Of a stretch of DNA of 64,000 nucleotides, positions 31,395 through 43,801 are shown in pieces. The first letter of the stretch is position 1. Every line of letters begins with the position of its first letter. The notes under the pieces were generated by a model, which was not told where the DNA came from, ran no database searches, and saw nothing but the letters and a program-made list of their open reading frames with translations. Source of the DNA: Saxidomus purpurata. Lineage: Eukaryota > Mollusca > Bivalvia > Venerida > Veneridae. Where the stretch lies: positions 31,011,962 through 31,075,961 of the forward strand of contig JAFMSR010000003.1 of assembly GCA_022818135.1 (NCBI GenBank), given 5' to 3'. A program made the translations under genes and the position numbers.

Positions 31395-34149
31395 TTAATC
31401 TGTTCTATCCTTGTTATTTCTCCAAATGTAAAAGTTCAGGTAACTGGCAAAGCTGACCCAAGCAAGATATGGGAACAGGATATAGGCTGCTGTTGGATTC
31501 ACTCTGTGAAATGTGACAATGCTAGCCACAACCGAGCCACATAATGCCAGAATGTCGCACAAAGCCTGCAAAACACAATGTTCTTTAAAGCCTTGATATA
31601 TGCTACATTGTAACATTACAACAAATATTATGCCATTACATGTAGACCAGTTTCAGGCAATAAACATTCAATAATTAGAAGAATTCTTCACATATACTTT
31701 GAAAGTATTCAAACTTGCAAAAATAAATCTGTCATAAGTCTTGTAATTTTAAAGAAGTGCCATTGAAAAGTTGTATGTTTACAGTGTAAGCACATGTGCA
31801 ATACATTTAACTTCAGTTGTAACATATATTACCTGTAACTAGTATAAATGACCTGTAGTGTATACAAAATTAACATGCAAGATTATAATAAATACATTAT
31901 GTCACTTATGTGCATAGGTTTACATTAGAAACTGGAAAACGTTTTTTATCAACCATTTCTCTGCTGGCAACAAAAGATTCTACATTTGCTACCGATGTAG
32001 ATCATAATAAGCCTAAACATCAAAGCAGTTTTATCGTTGACATTGTCCACTGTTCAGTCTGCGTTTTTAGGGAGCGACCCAAGACACTGATTTACATGTA
32101 TAACAATCTAACTTTCATAAAGAAACTGTTTTGAGTGAACATCATGATGTATTTAAAATGGACATTTTCCCCACTTACGTCCACTTTTGGTCACCTAGGG
32201 GCAGATATTATACAGAATGTTAGGCAGTGTAGAAATTGTTAAGCTAAATTTTAACCTACTTACCAGGCCCAGTTTCTTGTATTTGAAAAAGATGGGTGAC
32301 CATGCCCAATTGAGTGCCAGACTCAGACCGTAACATGCCAGGGGCATATCTGCTTCTCCACCAAACCCTCCACCATCACGCCATATCATGTATGAGGCAT
32401 AACCCATAGAACAGTACAAGCTTGTCCAAACAGGTGGGAAAATCCAAGGAGGAGGTTGGAAAGATGGCTTCTTCAGGGCCTTTAAAAGTATAGCGAGAAA
32501 TTTCAGAAATTAATTTTTTAAACAGCATGTGTTTAAAGTATTATCATAATATAATGTGAATCTCATCAAATAAATGCAGCAACTGTAACTTGGTACCTAA
32601 TTTAGTGTTCTTCAACATCCAGCCTTCTGTGCTGACTTGGCACTCAGTAAATAATGAATATTGGAGTAAATGAGTTTGAAACCTTCAATTATTAAAAACT
32701 TTGACACAAAAGTTAATGTCAAAATATTTTTTCACTTTTTTAGTAAAACATCTTTGCAGACTTCTGTATTTGCATGAATGTAATATAACAACTATATCCA
32801 ACTCCTTTACTCGTACCAGTACTGCAAGGATTCCACCCAAAAGCAATAAATCCCTAGTTAACACAGAAGTCATAATCTATCATTTAGAACATTTGTTTAT
32901 GAAGTGAGTTTACCTGTATTGCTCACCCAGTGAACTGAACTGTTACAATCACTCTGGTGATATCACAGTCAGCATACAGGCACCTTTAGAGACTATGGAA
33001 ACTCAGTGTTTTCGGCTAACTGTAGTTTCGGCTAACTTAATTTATATAGTAAACATGAAGTCTTTTCGGCTAACTCAATTATAGTAACACAATAGATCAA
33101 AAGAGGGGCAATCAGTTGATGTTATCAGAGGTGTTAATTAGGTGCAAACATTGTAAGCATGTGAGAAGTTTTATTTGATCGAAATGATATATTTCAGATT
33201 TAAAGATGTAATTGAAATACAATAGTTTATTAAATTAAATAGAGATATTGAAAGACAAACGCAAATAATTACTTTGTCTTCGCATTACCCATTTCTTATA
33301 ACTTTAACAGATTAAATACGGACAATTTTATCTTTGTAAATATCATACTTTGATATCAATTTCTTTATCCTCAATAGATCATAAATTTTCATATTTAAAT
33401 TTAATGTTGAATAATGTTGCGCTTATTTGAAATTAATGTTGAATATTTTATAGTAAAATCACTGTTTAACCAGTATATGTTTGTAGCTACCATATTCTAA
33501 ATAAATGAACTTTGTTTATATTGTCGTAAATGAGTTTATTCATGTTGATATTAATATATTGTCGTATATTTTGTGAAATAAATATTGAATTGTGTGATTT
33601 TATTTATGTAAATATTGAATTCAAATTGGTGAATAAATAAATTTTGTGTGAGTTTATTTATGTCTTTCGATGTCTTTGATTAATAAATAATTTGTTTCAG
33701 GAATAAAAAATATAAATGTACTATGTGTTAAATAAATTTGCTTGATATGTTTCATATTAGTTATTAAATATATAATTGAATATTGCAACATGTTAAACAC
33801 TTATCTTATATGAACAAACATTTTAATTGACATACCATTCGCACCTTATTGACAACTCTGATAACTCCTTTGATAGCACTTCTATTGTGTTACTATAATT
33901 AAGTTAGCCGAAAAGACTTCATGTTTACTATATAAATTAAGTTAGCCGAAACTACAGTTAGCCGAAAACACTAGAATTCAGTGAATGTTGTTACAGATTC
34001 ATGTGTGGTCAAATTGTGAAATCTACCTGGTACCATGTGATCTGTCCAGATTCACGTGGTCTGGTTTCTGGTCTTGTTGCAAAGCTACCTAAGAAACCGC
34101 CTACGTTTGGCAACAGTATGGCAGCAACTGGCTTCAAGTAATTGGCCAT
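31395..34149 (-). CDS. TSPO: translocator protein TSPO
   Basis: Three coding exons on the minus strand: 34149-34027, 32479-32264 and 31565-31395, all with GT-AG introns in phase 0 (41 + 72 + 56 = 169 residues, the same length as human TSPO). The start ATG lies immediately after an acceptor (CTGTTTTAG/ATGG), so a 5' UTR exon is upstream. Motifs: [11 protein letters not shown] in TM1, [41 protein letters not shown] (residues 99-106; the WAxPxF drug/lipid-binding region), [19 protein letters not shown], and a CRAC cholesterol motif YLNFYIWR (155-162). Five membrane helices are expected. Known role: outer mitochondrial membrane protein that binds porphyrins and cholesterol. Intron 1 carries a 968-bp MITE. 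Confidence 0.95.
33005..33972. mobile_element. MITE with 91-bp TIRs in TSPO intron 1
   Basis: 33005-33095 and 33882-33972 are inverted copies with a single mismatch. Each arm starts AGTGTTTTCGGCTAAC and contains the TTCGGCTAAC motif three times in the same direction, a layout expected of multiple transposase-binding sites. The interior of about 790 bp is very AT-rich. No clear target duplication, so the superfamily is open. Confidence 0.88.
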
Positions 34150-34245
34150 CTAAAACAGAGACAACAGATTGGTTAATTAAAGCAGCTGTTGAAGACATAT
34201 GGGTGGGAAAAATATGTTACTTTTGAAATATTCACTAAAGTGGAG

Positions 34246-34435
34246 TGGTGGTGTAGAGGTTAAGGTGCCTTAGCTCATTCTGGCGGTTGCAGCATCTGGG
34301 GTCACGACCGTACCTCCTCATATGACACCAGTACTGATTTTTCCAGGAAGCAGACTCAAGAGTGACTTGATAAGCTCTAAGCTTTTTTCACATCAAGCTA
34401 AGATAAATCAGTAAAACTAAACTGAAAAAAAAATG
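34246..34435 (+). mobile_element. tRNA-derived SINE
   Basis: A-box-like TGTAGAGGTTAAGGTGCC and B-box-like GGGGTCACGACCG, then ccaggaagcagactcaagag and a tail (gataagctctaagct ... tcacatcaagctaagataaatcag) shared with the other SINEs here. It lies just upstream of TSPO exon 1. Confidence 0.7.
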
Positions 34436-34449
34436 AACTAATATTATCA

Positions 34450-36565
34450 GTGCCAAAACATTCACCCATAATAATGAGAACATGATTTCTATTTTGGCAA
34501 TACTGACTTTTACTTAGAAGGGCAATCAGCACCATGACCCTTTTGTGTGCCATAGGGTCCTTCCATTTAAAAGGCCATGTGACTGTTCTAATGAAAAAAT
34601 TAATGCTATCCGAAATTCCGGGTGTCTGAATACTACGACATTTTCTATGCAATTAACATCATAAACACGCTTAAGATTGTGGTAACGTTAATGTTTATAA
34701 TTACAAGTAATCACCCGATTTAGTGCATTACCTTTATGGGCGAAAGCGTCGTTGACAATGCCGATTAACCTGCGTTTTTCAGTTGCGTAACGGGACAATC
34801 GTAGTACGTTTAAGGGGACGTAACCGCTGCGAACGATTGTGTACATAATCAAAGTACTGAAATTGCTGACAGGCTCGGCGGTGAAATCCCCAACAGTTAA
34901 ATTGTATATATTTGCTGAAAGCAAATATTATCTTCAGTTACAGCCGCATGTATGCACAACTTCCGAAATTCGCTGAATTCACTAACGTATGTACCCCTGT
35001 TAAGAAAACTTCTAACATAAGATCAGATTTATTTGAGTCGACAAGACATATTCAATTGAAATGAGATTTTACAACCGACTTTAAGGTAAATAGAAATTTA
35101 AATAAAACAAGAGTAAAAAAAACTATCATAAGACTGCATTACAGACATTACGTAATCACCGATAAAACTGCATATTTCTGTATGTGTTTCATCATTTATT
35201 ACCGTCTGGGACAAGGTTCTTCATATCTTTACAATATCGGATTCGAAAAAAATATCTCAGTCAAAAGTGAACACGCGCATTGTATCGTTGCTCACGAGTT
35301 TAAAGATTGATTAGAGCTGTCGTTTCTTCTGTTAAACGTACTGATACAATTTGTTAATTCTGCGATATATTTACCAAGAATGGACGGTCTCTATTGGCAA
35401 AGAGACATTTCTCACCGATATATCAAATGTTTACATATTATTTTTGGAAAAGAAATATTCATTTGTTCCAAAATCAACTTCTTTAGCAATAGCCCTAACT
35501 ACTCTATTTGAAAAGACGACTGAAAAAAAGGCAATCCAATTCCGGAGAAATTAAGTTTGGGGAAATGTAAATATCATTTCGATTATGTCGATTTATTTAG
35601 TATTTTTATTCCATGTAAAAACTTTTGATATCAAATGGTTAAATAATTGTTGGCTGTCAAAATGCGTGCTATAGGATTTCTCAGAACTAAAGGAATAGGT
35701 TTAATATAGTCTCCTCTTCTATACACGGTGTATTCCTTTGTATCCCTGTAACGTGCATCATTGAGAACATAAACTTTGGAAACCATGGTATATTTGGTCT
35801 ATATATATTTATAGATAGCCGAAGTTAGCGAACTGGATTTTCCTGTTTACACCGCAACATTATTTCTGCTGACTGACAAAATGGTTAGGTTGTAACGATA
35901 ATTATCGTGTACATGTTCTAACTTGTGACTAAATTATGTCCTTATAATGGTGTGTGTTGTTTCTCCTTTTTTTTGCTGAACATACAGGCACATACATTAG
36001 GTATCAAGTGGCCCTTTTTGTATTCAGAGTGGCTTTTCCTAGAGAAATGATAGGTCAAAGATTAGACTCACTATTGACAATATAATGTCATCTTGATCGA
36101 CATATCGCACCTTATCGCACCTTATCGCACACGTCAAATACAATACTATTAACATTTCCGTTTTGGACAGTCTCAAGCTGTGATGTTTGTTACCATTAAA
36201 GTATTATGTTCATCTGGTTGTCCGGACCACTCTCCTTGCCTTTTCTCTGGGTATAAGAGTAATTTCAGTTTTCCTTCTTGTGTTTTTTTTTCAAGCGCTT
36301 ACTCTGTCTTAGGAGGGGGAACTTTATCTTTAGGCCCAAAACAAATTAACATTGCTGTTACGGTAACACTATCTACTATATGTTGGCCCCTCCCAATAAA
36401 CAAGCTAAATCGACCACTTTTCAGCACAGGGAATGGTGCTTAATTTAGCCGAGCAACCCGAACTTTTTTATTTAACATGTTAGAACAACTTTGAATGTAG
36501 TTTCACTTTCTGGTCTTAAGACTATAATGTTTATATCAGAATAAACACAAACCTGTTGAACCTGT
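34450..36565. other. TSPO upstream region; no coding gene seen
   Basis: Probably contains the TSPO 5' UTR exon and promoter, but no donor site or core promoter can be chosen. A short 11-base repeat (cttatcgcacc, three times at 36100-36130) is present. Small open frames here have no recognisable domains. Confidence 0.35.
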
Positions 36566-36884
36566 TATATTTTATTTGCATCGTCATAATAGTAAACTTC
36601 ATAAAATATGCAGTGAAAAGATTATACATGTATGAATTTCTTAACAACCGAAAATCTTAAAAAAGTACACAAAAGCAACAATAAGTCTAGAAAAAAATTA
36701 CTTCTGAATGACAAAATTAAAACCATTGAAATATTCAAATCATTAAATTGCAAGCAATGTAAGAGCTACTAAAACATAAATATTAAACATCAAGACAGAC
36801 TCAAACCAAAATCAAACTTGGTCTTGTTTGCATCTCCGATTGAAATGCAGCTTATAAGCGGCGAATATGGGAATTCTTTTGCCA

Positions 36885-37065
36885 GATGCTAGTAATCTAT
36901 GGCGTTATAAGTCAGATGCTAGTAATCTATGACATGTTAAGTTAGATGCTAGTTATCTATGAAATGTTAAGTTAGAAGCTAGTAATGTATGAAATGTTAA
37001 GTTAGATGCTAGTAATCTATGACATGTTAAGTCAGATGCTAGTAATCTATGACATTTTAAATTTA
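36885..37065. repeat. 30-bp minisatellite, about six units
   Basis: GATGCTAGTAATCTATGA plus 12 bases is repeated at 36885, 36915, 36945, 36975, 37005 and 37035 with few substitutions. It lies in the region that would be the 3' UTR of the second TSPO exon. Confidence 0.9.
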
Positions 37066-37635
37066 CAGATGCTATGCATATGTACATACAATTGAATTCC
37101 TTTTGTAAATGCTATACATGTACAAGCACAACGAAAGAGTATCAAAGGAATACAAAATGTGTTCGTGAGAACAGATCTCCCAAAACAGAGAATGCAAAAG
37201 AAAATAATGAAAACACCACTATTTTTCTTCAACAAACTCTTCCAAAAATCCTGTATATGAGGTCATAATAAATATGGACATTAATTTCTTCACTTCCTTT
37301 TTTATATGAACACCAAATCTTTGTGGAACACACATTTATATTGCTACATCGTTAACGTTCAACAAGCGCTACTGTTTAAGACCATTTCCATTTGAACTGA
37401 AGCCAAATTGTCCATGTTCAATTTAACAGAGTGAATCTCTTCCTTATTTTTGTAACAAACATCATAACTTAATTCCTTTGATCTATTTTTAGCAATAGTT
37501 TGCCTGGCTTTTATGTGACAAAACATTGAACTCCGAGTAAATAGCACCAAAATGCTTCGGAAGAAAAACACTGTCATAACAAGTAAACCGTAGTCATATT
37601 TTAAGTCCAAAATGGACAAAGGTGTTCCATTTGCT

Positions 37636-37806
37636 CTAATCTTTTCTATGCTTGTTATGTCTCCAAAGGTAAAAGTTCACGTAAGTAGCAAAGCTGACCC
37701 AAGCGAGATAAGGTGTGAGGATGTAAGCTGCTGTTGGATTCACTTTGTGGAAAGTCACAATGCTCGCCACAATCGATCCCCATAATGCCACATTGTCGCA
37801 CAAAGC
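37636..37806 (-). CDS. second TSPO last exon (partial paralogue)
   Basis: 171 bases, identical in length and phase to the TSPO last exon, behind an acceptor (GTTTTGCAG/GCTTTG). It encodes 56 residues beginning [20 protein letters not shown] and ending YVNFYLWRHNKHRKD. About three quarters of residues match the other copy, with the CRAC-like YVNFYLWR kept and no stops. It lies 3.5 kb upstream of the complete TSPO gene, so it cannot be a normal downstream exon of it. It is either the 3' end of a tandem paralogue whose first exons are outside the window or hidden in repeats, or an isolated duplicated exon. tttatttgcatc at 36571 could be its leftward polyadenylation signal. Confidence 0.8.
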   Translation of the reverse strand, partial: ALCDNVALWGSIVASIVTFHKVNPTAAYILTPYLAWVSFATYVNFYLWRHNKHRKD

Positions 37807-38580
37807 CTGCAAAACAGTATACACTTTAAAACTTACACATCATCATACACATGTAATATGTACGGTCCAGATTCAGGCTATAAAGATTCATAAAATATCC
37901 TGTATATCTCCAGAGATAAACAAGAGTCTCAACAAGTATTAAAATTTGTGCAAACGAATGGTTTTAGGAAGTTTATCATGTTCCTCTTAAACCTATATAT
38001 GGAACTTACACAGCATTTAAACCCCTGAATAGAACGTTTTCAATGTAAGATTTAATGATTCTGAATACATTATAATTACCTTAATGAGCTGTTGGCGCTA
38101 CCGATTACACTTCCTATCCAGTATTGTAACCTACAAGTCCAAAGTACATGCATAATATCCGTCTATTGCGAGTATTAAGTGTTATCAGCGCCTTACTATA
38201 ACATTTAAGAAATTTCAAGATTAGACATATACATATTTTAGACATATAACTTATTAACACATATAGATGTACATTTGTATATGTAAAAGAAAGACCTTTA
38301 TGTCAAAATTAAGTTGTTAGAATATTATTTACATGTTTATATATATATTACAACAATAATTTTATTAGGTAACAGACACGTCATATAGTACGCCAAGGTC
38401 ATAATGACTAAGCAAAGTGCAATGACTTCGTGAAAATTCATTGAACCGGAACATACTGATAAAATGCGCATCTCCTACTCTATGAAGTTTTACAGCAATC
38501 GTCAGTGGCTCCGACAAGAATGTGGACAACTGCTAAATACATGTACATTAAATGTTAACTGTCTCGGTGACATACACTTA
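37807..38580. other. no gene seen; likely intron of the second TSPO copy
   Basis: AT-rich sequence with a polypyrimidine stretch next to the exon at 37806. No match to the WAWSPIFF or MANYLKP exons was found here or further right. Confidence 0.4.
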
Positions 38581-38589
38581 CTGTGTTAT

Positions 38590-39104
38590 TTAAAATGAAA
38601 AATAATCTGGTCCCATCGTTGGACAGACTACAACCAACAGTTTACGTAAATCTGGTAATTAATTGAGCATCCCAACCAGAACTCCTTTGTATTTCAACTC
38701 CTTCCTTCCACCAGTCATTCGCGAATGGAACAACATGGTCCAGGAGACAAGATCTAGACAAACACTTGTTACTTTTAGAACTTATTTTGACATCAACAAA
38801 ACTGAGGAACCTGTGTGGTTCTACTATGGGCGTCGACAGCCTCAAATCTTACACACACAATTGAGGTCAAAATGTAGCTCCTTGAATCACGTTATTTTCA
38901 GTCTGAATAACCTTGTTGAGTCACCTTCTGTCGCTGTGGTCAGTTAGAGAACAACCATTTTTTCTTAGAAGGCGATCTCTATTCAAATTTACACCAAATT
39001 CTAGTCAATCAGTCATCGGCACTTTGGAAAAGTACTCTCAAACTCTTCTTTATGGGGATAAAAAGACTAAGCTGTTTTATATGCTATTCTCGAATATATT
39101 GTAG
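38590..39104 (+). pseudogene. LINE reverse-transcriptase C-terminal fragment
   Basis: Plus-strand pieces: NNLVPSLDRLQPTVYVN, then TPLYFNSFLPPVIREWNNM, QPQILHTQLRSKCSSLNHVI, LVESP and (in another frame) CRCGQLENNHFFL. The order NGLxPxxL, YNSFIPSxIRxWNxL, LxLGCSSLN and CxCGxxExxxHFFxxC is the conserved end of CR1/L2/RTE-like LINE proteins, with the final CCHC-like finger. At least two frame shifts make it dead. It is a different LINE copy from 985-1395. Confidence 0.75.
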
Positions 39105-39859
39105 CGAGTAATAGATCTACCTCAGCCGCATCACACACCACACACATATAAATTAGATCTTTCAGCTTGCCTTCTGTGTTTTTTCCTTCTAAATATATGT
39201 TTGTATGTTTAAGACTCATTAAATGATAACTCATTTTCATTTCAGTAAAACAACTTACATTTATCTCGGCATGGTTATAATTATTACATTTGTATGTATT
39301 TTTCTAGGGAGAGGAACTCCATAAGATACATTCTTTCATTTCAATCCCTTTCAGTGTTAATATTGTAACACCAGGTTTAGTTATTGTAATGCAAAATACC
39401 CTTTTCCAGAACAATACTATAATAATCGTTGATTTTTGTCGTTGCAAGGTCTAAACTGATTGAAGTTTTGTTACTGAAAAACTCAACCAAACCAATTGTG
39501 GACAATATTTCCATTAATTATATCACTGCACCAGTTATTTGAGCATAAATTATAATCCAATTTAAAAGCCATTCTTGTTAAGCGATTCTCACGTAAAGAT
39601 AGTAGTCTGTTCCAATAACGGATGCTATTAATCCACCGTCTGTAATTTCACGGGAGCCACGCGACATCACCCGTAATGGCGAGTACTGGTGCGAAACGGT
39701 GAACACGAAGCTAGTACCTAATTGCCCGGTGCTGTATATTTTCCAGACACTGTATATACCCCGAGACATAAAAGATAGTCGAAAGGATGACATTTGACCC
39801 CTAAGTGTGACCTTCACCTTAAGTTGGATCAGTTGGAACACGAGTTCTGCAAGAACTCG
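39105..39859. other. no gene seen
   Basis: AT-rich, then from 39590 a GC-richer stretch resembling worn element DNA. No coding frame with a recognisable domain. Confidence 0.35.
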
Positions 39860-41479
39860 AAGAGATGAGCATCTTATAAAAGTTTCCTGAAAACTTGAAT
39901 ACCAATGCTATATCCCCTACTGCAACGTTTTGCTGTGGGCGTAACTCGGTGTTAACCAGAGGGCCAAGATTTATGATCCAATGTTACGAAAGTTCATCCT
40001 TAAACTATATGTCATAAACACAACATTCTGTTTGATCTTGACAAGACAAATATTCTGACCAATTTACATTATGAGTGGCCATAAAATGTGTCTTCTAGAG
40101 TATCAATTTAACAAGTGACCTGGTGACCTAGTTTTTAATCGCATGTGATCAACATTCAATCTTGACCTAGAGATCATCTAGAAAAACACTCACTGATCAA
40201 ATTGACGATTTGGTATTAAATGTGATCTAAAAGACTGTTAACAACGTTTACATTTGATTTGTTCTAGTTTTTGACCCCAGTAGCCCAGTTTCAAACTTGA
40301 CTTAGAAATCATTTGAACAAATATTCTGACCTATTTCCAAGAAGATTGAATACTAAATGCGGCTTCTATAGTGTAACCAAGGTTTTTCTTCGATTTTACC
40401 ATCTAACCTAGATTTTGACCCCAACTTGACTCAGATTTGAAGTTGACCTAGGAATTATTGAGACAAACATTGTGACCAATGTTGATTGGGTAATAGGTAT
40501 GGCCTCAAGAGTGTTAAGATTGTTCTTAGATAAAGTAATTTGGTCATGTAACCTAGTTTTTGACGATTGCAACCATGTTACCCAGCCTCGACCTAGACCT
40601 AGAAATCATTGAGACAAACAATCTCAGCTTTTTTATGATAACTTAACAGTAAATGTGACCTCTATGGTATACCAGGAACCGTCTATAACGTTATATGCAC
40701 AAGTCCAAATTTCATAACTGTATCTTCAAAAAAAAGCAACAAAGAAGTAAGTCCAAAGATCAAGATTAATGAACCCGGTGACCTAAATTTTGACACCATC
40801 AAGTTTCGAACTTGACATAAAATTCATCAAGGCAAACATTCCGACCAATTTTCAATATGTGAATGTGTTCACAAGGCTTTTCTATGACCTGGTGACCTGG
40901 TTTTTGTTCCCACGTGACAAAGTTTCGTCCTTGACATAAGAGTAAGCTATTCTGACTATTTTTCAAGATAATTGATTATAACACGGAAGTATACACTTCA
41001 CGAAATAGCGACCGCGTAAAACTTCATTATTTCACTTGGACCTGCGAGAAATTATCGAACGTTGTCATGTGGACGTTTTTGTGTCACGGATGACAAAGCC
41101 TCTGTAGGTTGCCGGTTAAACAACAATCAAATTAATTCTGTAATATAAATTATCATTGTTTGAACAAGAGAAGCAGATTTCACGGTTATCATGAACATTG
41201 GGGATAAAATTGTCCTCTCGAGTGTTCACCTTGTGACTTTGTTTTTGACCCCACGTGATTTGGCCTAGAAATCAGCGAGACAAACACGAACATTGTGACT
41301 AATTTTCATGATGATTGGGTATAAAATGTGGCTTCTAGTGTTCATAAATTAAGGGTTTTTATTTGACCGGGTGACCTATTTTTTTTTACCCTACGTGATG
41401 CAGCTCCAAACCTGGCCTAGTTCCATCGGTCCCAAATTTCTGATCAATGTCCGCAATTATTGGGGTTCAAATGTGGGAA

Positions 41480-42072
41480 TTCACCCCCTAGTCGTTTCAC
41501 CCCTAGTCATTTCACCTCCCCAAACCCTAGATGATTCACCCCCAAAATAAATATGATCTTTTTTATTGTGTTAATTTAAAATGAATCCAGTTCAGAACTT
41601 AAATCAATCAAATAAAATATCGTATTTGCATATCTGGATGTTAATGTGAAGGTTTTCTATTTGGTTTGTAAGTTTTATACTTAACAAAAAATGAGGTCAT
41701 CTCTTTAATAGTATAATGCTAAGTTTTCATAATCTAATAGTTAATATTTAATTAGTGACGTTAAAAGACACTGTCATGTGATGTATTTAAATAAAATATT
41801 TGAAGTACCATTTGGAAATTTGGCTTTTTTTTATTTCTGCAGTATTTTATTCAGGTGCCAAAGTGAGTATTTCTCATCAGCTAGTAAAATAGTTTGTTAT
41901 ATATAGCATAAAAATGACTATATTTTTTCTTCAAAGTGATATACTGATTAGATATGTGGTTATATTTGATTACTCTGTGATTGAAAACGCCTATGGCAAT
42001 TCACAAATACTTAATCAGTATATTACAATAGGGGAGGTGAAATGACCAGGGGTGAAACGACTAGGGGGTGAA
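41480..42072. mobile_element. MITE with 41-bp TIRs
   Basis: 41480-41520 and 42032-42072 are inverted copies with one mismatch. The arm starts TTCACCCCCTAGTCGTTTCA and repeats the TTTCACC motif. The interior is AT-rich and non-coding. No clear target duplication. Confidence 0.88.
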
Positions 42073-42283
42073 ACCACTTGATACCAAATGTGGCCTCAAG
42101 TGTTTACAGGGTTTTTCTATTATTTCACCTGTTGACCACGTGATCCTGTTTTAAAGTTGACAGAGTTCATCGAGACAAACAATCCGACTTATTTTCATGA
42201 TAGCTGAGTTTCAGATGTGGCCTCTATATGTTCACAAGGTATTTAGATATTGCTTTAGCTGGTTGAGTACCAGCCTGCAGGCC

Positions 42284-42537
42284 CCGTGCTTATAAAAGTT
42301 TCTTGAGCACAGTCTCATGCTCAGCACGAAATCATGCTCAAGTTATATGAAGTTTAGTCAAGTAATATCTTTTAACAAGGTCGAGTTCAATAACAAAAGT
42401 CAGAAGGTCTGTTCTTGAGCTAATGTATCTTTGTATTAAACCCAACCCAATGAATTAAACTTGATTTGACTTCGTATTATTTGAGCATGGTTTCGTGCTG
42501 AGCATGAGATTGTGCTCAAAATCTTTTATAAGCATGG
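42284..42537. mobile_element. MITE with about 55-bp TIRs
   Basis: The left arm starts CCGTGCTTATAAAAG, the right arm is the complement of CCATGCTTATAAAAG. Both contain GAGCAC, CTCATGCTCAGCACGAAA and ATGCTCAA, with about four mismatches in all. Total 254 bp. Confidence 0.85.
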
Positions 42538-42542
42538 AGCAT

Positions 42543-43046
42543 GCAGAACGGCCAACTACCAGAAAGGCCCAGTCCAGAACGGCCCACTTTCAATTATAAT
42601 TGTATTATAGAATTAATCATTAAAGGGAATTGTCGCTGGTCAAGTTTTTCGTGTAATTGGTGGTAATTGGCGTATTTACTAGAGTGAAAATAAACGTTTC
42701 ACTGCATGGTGGTTACATCGGACAAGATAGAACCATCTTCGGTACCCAGGTTATTCACACCATTTTTATATTCCGTAATAGACCGTGGGTTCCGACGATG
42801 GATAGAACAGGAAAATTTTGAACTATTTTTTCGAAAAACGATAATTACCAAATCATTTTTCTTAAAACAAAAAGTGGGACGTTTAGGACTTGACCTTTCT
42901 AAACAAGCTCATCAACATCAAATACACGAAAACCTTGTCCAACGATAATTCCCTTCAATGATTAATTCATCGTTTCTACTATAATACACTGATACTTTAA
43001 AGTGGGCCGTTCTGGAATAGGTCTTTCCTGTACTGGTCCGTTCTGC
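42543..43046. mobile_element. MITE with about 120-bp diverged TIRs
   Basis: GCAGAACGG at 42543 and its complement at 43046 open arms that share CCAGAACGGCCCACTTT, ATTAATCATT and AAGGGAATT. A short open frame inside (42706-42948) overlaps the arms and is not a gene. It lies six bases after the previous MITE. Confidence 0.85.
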
Positions 43047-43576
43047 ACCTACAGCCTTTGCCCAGTTTCAAAATTGGCCTAGAAAACATCGATACAAACA
43101 TTCCGATCAATTTTCATGATGATTGGGGGGTGGGGGCTGGGGTGGGGGGAGGGGAGGGTCAAATGCGGCATCGATTTTCATGATTGGGGGTCAAATCTGG
43201 CCTATAGTGTTCAAAAGGTCTTTTAAAAACAACTGCAGACATCCCTCACCATGAGCGCTTCATTCTCATGTGAGAGTTATTCAATTGCAATCATTCTGTA
43301 AAACAAGAGGGCCATGATGGCCCTATATCGCTCACCTGAATACAAGTCCACTTGCCTAATGGGCAGACATGGATTTGATTACTTTGAAAAATAATCGATT
43401 AATAATTGATTATTAAGTCAATTTTGGATAATCAATTATTAATCAATTATTTGACTAATAACAAGTAATCGATTAAATTAATAATCATAAATCTAAAGTA
43501 ATCATGATTAACGATTACTTTTGAAGAAACACAGGATAAAACACTTGTTTCACAACATATTTGTACATCTAATTAA

Positions 43577-43801
43577 CTATTTCAGTTTTAAATGAACTAT
43601 ACATTTAACTGAAGTCATTCTATACTGTCCATGTTCAAATGTGTCATTCTTCAATGAGATAAATGAGTTGCAATGTTTGCACTCTGCTTTAACATTGCCT
43701 TCAGTAGGTGTATTGTCCGGGAATTTAAAGTGCTTTCTTGCAGCCATACCGAAAATTCTGAATTGCACTTGGTCCAAGGGTCTGATATCAGAATGTTTCA
43801 T
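43577..43801 (-). pseudogene. BED-type zinc-finger-like remnant
   Basis: Minus strand, 74 residues: FGMAARKHFKFPDNTPTEG, then AECKHCNSFISLKNDTFEH. The CKHC followed about 15-20 residues later by His resembles the BED finger of hAT transposases, but the second His is not clear and no transposase domain follows. Its position inside a hAT element supports the reading. Confidence 0.5.

Larger units (their letters stand above)
39860..43300. repeat. old degenerate P5-like tandem array
   Basis: Motifs recur about every 135-150 bases: gacctagtttttgacccc, gacctagaaatcat, gagacaaacattctgacc, ttttcatgatgattggg. The same motifs form the younger 145-bp array at 58600-59400. The copies differ by many substitutions. 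Three MITEs have been inserted into it (41480, 42284, 42543). Confidence 0.75.

Noticed and set aside
34688..34924. 78-codon minus-strand open frame upstream of TSPO
   Set aside because: No domain and no splice context; could only be chance sequence or part of a 5' UTR.
42706..42948. 80-codon open frame
   Set aside because: It lies inside a MITE and overlaps its right inverted arm; no domain.
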